Below the pieces are notes generated by a model. That model was not told where the DNA came from. It did not search any database and saw only the letters and a program-made list of their open reading frames with translations. Shown piece by piece: positions 5,567-9,995 of a stretch of DNA of 9,995 bases. Numbering within the stretch: the stretch's first letter is position 1; each line of letters begins with the position of its first letter. Location: positions 1-9,995 of the forward strand of contig CABQIM010000068.1 of assembly GCA_902464375.1 (NCBI GenBank), in the 5' to 3' direction. The position numbers and the translations under genes are program-made. The stretch is from an uncultured bacterium. Lineage in GTDB: Bacteria; Cyanobacteriota; Vampirovibrionia; Gastranaerophilales; Gastranaerophilaceae.

Positions 5567-6397
5567 CTATTTTTCACTTGATTCAGAAAGTGATTTCAAA
5601 ATAGTGTAAGAAGCATCCCAACCGCTTAAACCACCGGTTGCTTTATATTGAGCAATATTTTTTGCTCTCAAAGCTTTGTTTTTAGCTTGAGTTTTATTAA
5701 AAGCTGCAAGTTTTTTCTTGTTAGAATTTCTTTCTGCTACAATCGGATTTGCAAATTCTAAAAATGTTCTGTATTCTTGACAACCATATCCTGCTTTTAC
5801 TTTTGAAGGATAGTTATATGTCAAGTAGTCATAAATATTCATAGCTCTTTCAGAATTTGCAGGTTTTCCTTGAAGTACTTCTAATGTGCTTCCAGGCATT
5901 TTTGTTACGACTACAACCATTGCTAATGGATTATATCCTGCTTTTATCAACAAATCTGCACCTGTAATATCTGCAGCTTTATTGTCTGATAAAGAAACTT
6001 TGTTTGCCAAAAATTCACTGTTAGAAGCTGTTGTAATAATGTTATCAGAACTTAAATTTTCTGTAATAGCAGCCTTGGCAATATTTCTAAACTTATCTTT
6101 GCTGGCTTTTCCGTTAATAATTAAGCCGATTTCGTGAGCAACTACAGCAGCTACTTCAGTATCAGTACCTGCATAAGTTAAATCTGTACTAGAAATTTGC
6201 ACTACATTTGTTGCTGAAGTATTTGAGTTATCAGCGGCACCATTTACAACTTTGAAAGTGGTTTTAGCCGGTAGACCGTTCTTTGTAATAATTGTTTTAC
6301 CAACAGTAGAAACTCTATCAGCAGCTACCCAAGTTGCAGCAGATGAAGGCAAAATCATCATTGCCACAGCAAAAATTGTAACTATAATCTTTTGCAT
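5567..6397 (-). CDS. Secreted M48-family-like protein with degenerate zinc site
   Basis: This 276-residue protein has a signal peptide at residues 1-20 (MQKIIVTIFAVAMMILPSSA, likely cleaved after an Ala), so it is exported. The body resembles M48 (BepA/Ste24-like) metalloproteases. EVAAVVAHEIG (81-91) matches the helix with the HExxH zinc motif, and ADITGADLLIKAGYNPLAMVVVV (from 142) matches the conserved 'AD..G..L...AGYDP.AM' helix. GKPANSER (177-184) occupies the place of the usual 'THP...R'. However, HEIGH reads HEIGL (Leu92), the third-ligand Glu before 'xxAD' is Asn139, and the usual His before Pro is Lys178. Only His88-Glu89 remain, so it is probably not a zinc protease. The tail (222-256) is Lys/Ala/Asn-rich. 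AAGGAGGA lies just before the ATG. It follows gmhA by 39 bases on the same strand and is probably co-transcribed with it. Confidence 0.8.
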   Translation of the reverse strand: MQKIIVTIFAVAMMILPSSAATWVAADRVSTVGKTIITKNGLPAKTTFKVVNGAADNSNTSATNVVQISSTDLTYAGTDTEVAAVVAHEIGLIINGKASKDKFRNIAKAAITENLSSDNIITTASNSEFLANKVSLSDNKAADITGADLLIKAGYNPLAMVVVVTKMPGSTLEVLQGKPANSERAMNIYDYLTYNYPSKVKAGYGCQEYRTFLEFANPIVAERNSNKKKLAAFNKTQAKNKALRAKNIAQYKATGGLSGWDASYTILKSLSESSEK

Positions 6398-6436
6398 AAA
6401 TCCTCCTTATTAATACGACATTATTTTATCATAAAA

Positions 6437-7000
6437 TTAAAACAAATTATTTTCTATTATTCCACAAATCAAATGCCCGACTGCTATATGCATTTCTTGA
6501 ATATTATTAGTAATATCGGATGGAACATTTATTAATACATCAGCATTGTTTTTCAACGACCCTCCGCTAGCTCCGGTCAACGCAATCGTTTTTAAGCCAA
6601 GCTCTTTAGCTCTATCAACAGCTCGAATTACATTGATACTTTTTCCGCTAGTAGAAAGAGCAAACAATATGTCACCATCTTGCCCAAACGCTTCAACTTG
6701 ACGTTCAAAAATATAATCAAATGCAATATCATTAGCAGCAGCAGTCAAAACAGAAGTATTTGTTGTAAGAGCAATTGCGTTAAGCGCAGTACGCTCTTTT
6801 TTGTATTTGCAAATTAATTCTGCTGCAAGGTGCTGAGCGTCAGCTGCAGAACCGCCATTACCGCAAAAAAGTATTTTGTTTCCGTTTTTTAACGCTTTTA
6901 TACAAAGATTTGCAACTTCTTCAATCTGTGGTGCTAAAGCTTTCAAATCCAAAATATTAGAAGCTAATCTATCAAACTCAGATTCTATGTATTTAATCAT
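6437..7000 (-). CDS. gmhA: Phosphoheptose (sedoheptulose 7-phosphate) isomerase, SIS domain
   Basis: The enzyme converts sedoheptulose 7-phosphate to glycero-manno-heptose 7-phosphate, the first step in making ADP- or GDP-activated heptose for LPS core, capsule or S-layer glycans. At 187 residues it is typical of GmhA. The phosphate-binding loop CGNGGSAADAQH (46-57) and STSG (116-119) are intact. His57, Glu61, Gln168 and His176 align with the conserved metal and catalytic residues His61, Glu65, Gln172 and His180 of the E. coli/Burkholderia enzymes. AAGGGAG (7007-7013 on the complement) is six bases upstream of the ATG. The downstream neighbour is the M48-like secreted protein. The other heptose-pathway genes (gmhB, hldE/hddA) are not in the window. 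DiaA-like SIS proteins are the main alternative, but the full residue set favours GmhA. Confidence 0.92.
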   Translation of the reverse strand: MIKYIESEFDRLASNILDLKALAPQIEEVANLCIKALKNGNKILFCGNGGSAADAQHLAAELICKYKKERTALNAIALTTNTSVLTAAANDIAFDYIFERQVEAFGQDGDILFALSTSGKSINVIRAVDRAKELGLKTIALTGASGGSLKNNADVLINVPSDITNNIQEMHIAVGHLICGIIENNLF

Positions 7001-7013
7001 ATAAAACTCCCTT

Positions 7014-7054
7014 ACGATATAAGAATAATATCATAAAATCTCAATCTTTAAAAG
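7014..7054 (-). promoter_or_regulatory. Divergent upstream region, gmhA side
   Basis: On the minus strand TTGAGA (7039-7044) and TATATC (7016-7021) are spaced by 17 bases. A start from them would fall in the ribosome binding site, so the alternative TATTAT (7025-7030) with TTTTAA upstream may be the true pair. A gmhA promoter must lie here because the neighbouring gene diverges, but the exact boxes are uncertain. Confidence 0.3.
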
Positions 7055-7059
7055 CTTAG

Positions 7060-7088
7060 TTTACACAATATTGTAATTATAATATAAT
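7060..7088 (+). promoter_or_regulatory. Sigma70-type promoter of the DUF475-cca-glycosyltransferase unit
   Basis: TTTACA (7060-7065) and TATAAT (7083-7088) are separated by exactly 17 bases. A second overlapping TATAAT is at 7078-7083. The spacer contains the 10-bp palindrome ACAATATTGT (7065-7074), a possible operator. The predicted start leaves a leader of under 20 bases before the ATG, too short for a riboswitch. Confidence 0.7.
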
Positions 7089-7112
7089 TTCCTTATAAGA
7101 AGGAGATAATTG

Positions 7113-8165
7113 ATGTTTAAATATTTTTGGGGTTCATACCTGGTAACAGTACTTGGGCTAATTTGTGCATATTTATGGGGCGAACACGTTCATGGCGGAA
7201 CTGGATTAGCTTGTATATTTATAGCATTTGTACTTGCTGTCTTAGAAATCAGTTTATCATTTGATAACGCAGTGGTTAATGCTATGAAGCTGGAAGGAAT
7301 GTCAGAAAAATGGCGACATAGATTTATTACTTGGGGAATTTTAATTGCCGTGTTTGGTATGAGATTTTTATTCCCGCTTGTTGTTGTAGCTATATTTGCA
7401 AAATTAAACATACTAAGAGTTTTAGACATGGCTTTAAATGATGTAAACTCTTACGCACATTATCTTCATCTTACACATGCACCAATTGTAACTTTTGGCG
7501 GAACATTCTTATTAATGTTGTTTATGGATTATTTTACAGAAAAAGACAAAAGTGTTCATTGGTTAAAATTTATTGAAACAAAAATTCAAAAACTTGGAAA
7601 AATTCGTGGTATATGTACAATAGTAACTCTAACTGTATTAATATTACTTCTTCTACACTTGCCATTAGAAATAAGAAGTTCTGTATTCAAATCAGGTATT
7701 GCCGGTATTTTAACATATTTGGCAATAGATGGATTAGCTGAATGGCTGGAAAAAAGACAAGAAGAAAGGGCAAAAGTTTGTGCGAACGCAGTTAAATGTT
7801 CAGGAATTGTCGGATTTTTATATTTAGAATTAATTGATGCGTCCTTTTCTCTTGACGGAGTTTTAGGGGCATTCGCCTTAAGTCAAGATATTGTAATCAT
7901 TACTATCGGGCTATGTATCGGTGCCATGTTTGTGCGTTCTCTTACAATTATGCTTGTAGAAAAGAAAACGCTAGACCAATATTTGTACTTAGAACACGGT
8001 GCTCATTGGGCAATCGGAACATTAGCAATATTAATGTTTGTTTCAACTTTCCACGAAGTTCCGGAAGTTGTTACAGGGCTTTTAGGCTTAGTATTTATTG
8101 TTGGAGCTTTAATATCTTCTTTAATTCACAACAAAAGGAGCAAAGATATTGAAGCTAAAGGATAA
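7113..8165 (+). CDS. DUF475 / TerC-like integral membrane protein
   Basis: This 350-residue protein with about nine hydrophobic segments matches the DUF475 family, relatives of TerC/Alx-type proteins that are linked in other bacteria to tellurite resistance and metal-ion (manganese) export. Two pseudo-symmetrical acidic membrane motifs are visible: Glu45-Ile-Ser-Leu-Ser-Phe-Asp51-Asn and Asp242-Ala-Ser-Phe-Ser-Leu-Asp248-Gly, with identical acid spacing. Others are MRFLFPLVVVAIF (83-95), a GGTFLLMLFMDYF segment (129-141), LAIDGLAEWLE (203-213), and HEVPEVVTGLLG near the C-terminus. I chose the ATG at 7113, with AAGGAG (7100-7105) seven bases upstream, over the in-frame TTG at 7110. The gene overlaps the following cca-like gene by 17 bases. 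Metal transport is a family inference. No ter genes or manganese riboswitch are present. Confidence 0.88.
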   Translation: MFKYFWGSYLVTVLGLICAYLWGEHVHGGTGLACIFIAFVLAVLEISLSFDNAVVNAMKLEGMSEKWRHRFITWGILIAVFGMRFLFPLVVVAIFAKLNILRVLDMALNDVNSYAHYLHLTHAPIVTFGGTFLLMLFMDYFTEKDKSVHWLKFIETKIQKLGKIRGICTIVTLTVLILLLLHLPLEIRSSVFKSGIAGILTYLAIDGLAEWLEKRQEERAKVCANAVKCSGIVGFLYLELIDASFSLDGVLGAFALSQDIVIITIGLCIGAMFVRSLTIMLVEKKTLDQYLYLEHGAHWAIGTLAILMFVSTFHEVPEVVTGLLGLVFIVGALISSLIHNKRSKDIEAKG

Positions 8166-9009
8166 AAACCTTTATTATGTAGGCGGAATTGTTCGTGACG
8201 AAATATTGGGTATCAAAAACTTTGATACTGACTATTGTTATGAAGGCAATGCTATAGAGTTCGCAAAAGATTTGGGATTGGATATTATAAAAGAAAACCC
8301 AAAATTTGGGACAGTTAGAGTATTATTTAATGGTGAAGAAATTGATATCGCTTCTACAAGAACTGAAATTTATCCTAAAGTCGGACACTTACCGGAAGTT
8401 AAAAATATCGGTTGTTCTTTATATGAAGATTTAAAGCGCAGAGATTTTACGATAAACGCTATGGCAAAACGTACTACTGACGGAGAAATTGTTGATATAT
8501 TTGGTGGAATGGATGACATTAAGAATAAAAAGTTAAGAGTTCTGCACAAAAATAGCTTCATTGATGATCCGACAAGAATTTTAAGGAGTCTAAAATTCTC
8601 TATCAGATTTGGTTTTGAGCAAGACAAAATTACTCAAAAGCTCCAAAATGACTATTTATCAAATATTAATTATGATATGAGTTATCATAGAATTAAAAAA
8701 GAATTGAAAGAGGCTTTTAATCTGAACAAACAAATTTGTTACGATAGATTTGTAGATGAAAAATTATATAAACTTTTGAGTCCAAATGCTGTGGCGCCAA
8801 ACTTTAGACCAATATTCAAGAATATTAATTTTGAAGAACCTTGGATTGTATATATGTCATTTTTTGATTTGAGTAATCTTGAATTAACAAGGAATGAAAA
8901 AAGAATTTTGGAGTGGGCAAAAAGGTTGAAAACGGAGCCTGTTTCTAATAATACACCACCTGAAAGTGTATTGATTAATCAAATATATCAAGAGGCAAAT
9001 CATGGTTAA
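8149..9009 (+). CDS. cca: CCA-type tRNA nucleotidyltransferase / poly(A) polymerase family, short form
   Basis: Members of this class II nucleotidyltransferase family add or repair the 3' CCA end of tRNAs. The motifs are intact: GGIVRDEILG (12-21), the catalytic pair Asp26-x-Asp28, Glu65-Ile-Asp67, the segment ASTRTEIYPKVGHLPEV (68-84), RRDFTINAMA (97-106), and DDPTRILRSLKFSIRFGF (139-156) of the neck. At 286 residues it is much shorter than usual (about 400) and shows no HD domain. The usual 'ExR...EL' in the neck reads HRIKKEL, with His180 replacing Glu. It could be a minimal CCA enzyme or one half of a split CC-adding/A-adding pair. The start is TTG at 8149, with AAAAGGAG (8133-8140) eight bases upstream, inside the DUF475 gene. 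The stop overlaps the glycosyltransferase start by 8 bases. Confidence 0.88.
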   Translation: MKLKDKNLYYVGGIVRDEILGIKNFDTDYCYEGNAIEFAKDLGLDIIKENPKFGTVRVLFNGEEIDIASTRTEIYPKVGHLPEVKNIGCSLYEDLKRRDFTINAMAKRTTDGEIVDIFGGMDDIKNKKLRVLHKNSFIDDPTRILRSLKFSIRFGFEQDKITQKLQNDYLSNINYDMSYHRIKKELKEAFNLNKQICYDRFVDEKLYKLLSPNAVAPNFRPIFKNINFEEPWIVYMSFFDLSNLELTRNEKRILEWAKRLKTEPVSNNTPPESVLINQIYQEANHG

Positions 9010-9883
9010 TATTTTGTCAAAGATATTGAAATCACGATTACACTTAAGGTTTGTATTCAATCCGCTTATTAGGTATAATTCTAATCTTATGAGCAAATAT
9101 GTAGGAATTAATCCTGTTAAAAGAGATGTTCCGATAATTGTTTCACTAACTTCTTATGAAGCTCGTTTTAAGGATTTAGAAATTTCTTTGTATTCACTTC
9201 TTAATCAGTCGCTGAAACCTGATAGAATAATACTTTGGCTAAGTGACGAAATTGAAAGCTTGAACGATTTACCGTATGAAATAACCAAATATATTAAAAA
9301 TGGCTTAGAAATACGATTTGTAAAAGATATTGGCTCTTATACAAAAGCGATTTATGCATTTAAAGAATATTCGGAAGCTATTATTGTAACAGCAGATGAT
9401 GATATTTATTATCCCAAAAAGTGGTTGGAACGACTTTATCATTCTTATATAGCGCATCCTAAAGATATTCAAGTTCATCGCGCTCATAGGGTAAGACTAA
9501 AAGATAGAAAAATACTCCCGTATGAAAAATGGGAAAAACATGTTCAAGAAGAAAGCGCAAGATTCGATAATTTTTTAACAGGTGTTGGAGGAGTTTTATA
9601 TCCGCCAAATTGCTTTTTATCAGAAGTTTTTAGGAATGATATTTTCTTAAAATATGCGCCAACTGCAGATGACATATGGTTTTGGTTTATGGCATTAATC
9701 TCTAATAGAAGAATTCGGGTAGTACAGAATCATATAAAGACTTTAAGCTGCACAAATTTATTGCGTCAGATTCTTCCGAACAGAAAAACACTATATTCAA
9801 TCAATTCAACCGGTAGAAATGATGAACAGGTAGAAAATTTAATGAAATTTTATCAAAATAATATTCTTCCAAAAATTTTATAG
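9002..9883 (+). CDS. GT-A type glycosyltransferase with DDD motif
   Basis: This 293-residue cytoplasmic protein begins with a basic N-terminus (LSKILKSRLHLRF) that could touch the membrane. The core starts at about residue 44 (PIIVSLTSYEARFKDLEISLYSLLNQSLKPDRIILWL), the typical first Rossmann-like strand and helix of family-2-like glycosyltransferases. The nucleotide-sugar/metal motif is ADDDIYYP (131-138, Asp132-Asp134). HRAHRVRL (159-166), LTGVGGVLYPP (192-202) and ADDIWFW (222-228) follow. The last probably supplies the catalytic or acceptor-binding acids seen in this subgroup. The sugar and acceptor cannot be read from the sequence. A role in surface polysaccharide or LPS decoration is likely, given gmhA nearby. 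GAGG (8992-8995) lies six bases before the ATG, which overlaps the end of the cca-like gene by 8 bases. It is the last gene of the three-gene unit. Confidence 0.87.
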   Translation: MVNILSKILKSRLHLRFVFNPLIRYNSNLMSKYVGINPVKRDVPIIVSLTSYEARFKDLEISLYSLLNQSLKPDRIILWLSDEIESLNDLPYEITKYIKNGLEIRFVKDIGSYTKAIYAFKEYSEAIIVTADDDIYYPKKWLERLYHSYIAHPKDIQVHRAHRVRLKDRKILPYEKWEKHVQEESARFDNFLTGVGGVLYPPNCFLSEVFRNDIFLKYAPTADDIWFWFMALISNRRIRVVQNHIKTLSCTNLLRQILPNRKTLYSINSTGRNDEQVENLMKFYQNNILPKIL

Positions 9884-9917
9884 AACAATATTAATAAAAA
9901 ATTTTGTTAAGGAAATG

Positions 9918-9928
9918 TATAATATAAT
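9918..9928 (+). promoter_or_regulatory. Possible tandem -10 boxes for a gene beyond the window
   Basis: Two overlapping TATAAT hexamers (9918-9923 and 9923-9928) follow TTGTTA (9904-9909), which is too close to be their -35. The same double TATAATATAAT arrangement occurs in the promoter at 7078-7088. A gene probably begins just past the right edge. The last bases also contain TTGACG (9972-9977), a good -35 whose -10 would lie outside. Confidence 0.35.
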
Positions 9929-9982
9929 CAATATATTTTCTTATGTTAAGAAGATATAAAAATCTTTACAATTGACGCAAAT

Positions 9983-9995
9983 GTAGTAGTAGTAG
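9983..9995 (+). repeat. TAG trinucleotide run at the window edge
   Basis: GTAGTAGTAGTAG is a short trinucleotide repeat cut by the right edge, so its true length is unknown. In the frame starting at 9950 it would read as consecutive Val codons after ...FTIDAN, but no standard start codon opens that frame within the window. Confidence 0.45.

Noticed and set aside
7110..7112. TTG at 7110 as the start of the DUF475 gene
   Set aside because: AAGGAG is only four bases away, and the adjacent ATG at 7113 has better spacing and a better start codon.
7014..7112. Manganese (yybP-ykoY type) riboswitch upstream of the TerC-like gene
   Set aside because: The leader between the predicted transcription start and the ATG is under 20 bases, and no riboswitch-like stems are present.
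9884..9909. Intrinsic terminator after the glycosyltransferase
   Set aside because: AACAATATT can pair with AATTTTGTT with one mismatch, but the stem has almost no G-C pairs and is followed by AAGG, not a T-run.
9943..9975. Ten-codon frame starting ATG TTA AGA
   Set aside because: It is very short, has no convincing ribosome binding site and no sign of coding constraint. It overlaps promoter-like sequence.

Overview
This AT-rich window carries about ten genes. They are tightly packed, with good AGGAG-type ribosome binding sites and several TTG starts. ExbD proton-channel subunits and the heptose isomerase GmhA point to a bacterium with an outer membrane and probably a heptose-containing surface glycan. 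The gene style (very AT-rich, unknown coiled-coil proteins with an N-terminal membrane anchor, a DUF4013-like protein) would suit an uncultured gut Gastranaerophilales/Melainabacteria-type genome. That assignment is inference from general appearance, not from a marker gene.

Layout. Positions 1-87 hold what may be the tail of an upstream gene. A striking inverted array of 8-bp units (94-208) follows and leads into two translationally coupled exbD genes (228-1111). Next is a polytopic DUF4013-like membrane protein with a TTG start (about 1149-1973), whose stop codon lies inside a perfect dyad. A 573-residue membrane-anchored coiled-coil protein (2078-3799) is built from two alternating module types. 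A symmetric bidirectional terminator (3803-3843) separates it from the convergent pyruvate kinase gene (5315-3867, minus). Upstream of pyk is a compact element, GC-rich for this window, with 12-bp closing arms (5421-5549), probably a structured RNA. Then come, on the minus strand, a secreted M48-protease-like protein whose zinc ligands are mostly lost (6397-5567) and gmhA (7000-6437). These two are probably co-transcribed. A divergent promoter region (about 7014-7100) drives, on the plus strand, an overlapping three-gene unit: a DUF475/TerC-like membrane protein, a short CCA-type tRNA nucleotidyltransferase and a DDD-motif glycosyltransferase (7113-9883). The last 110 bases hold a promoter-like sequence and a TAG trinucleotide run cut by the window edge.

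Functional themes. Most genes concern the envelope: energy transduction (ExbD), heptose synthesis (GmhA), glycosyl transfer, and exported or membrane proteins of unknown role. Two core housekeeping enzymes, pyruvate kinase and tRNA nucleotidyltransferase, are interspersed. There is no CRISPR array, transposase, integrase, tRNA or rRNA. The most unusual items are the A/B modular coiled-coil protein, the structured 129-bp element, the zinc-site-dead M48 protein and the octamer-based inverted repeat. None of these amounts to a demonstrated new system.
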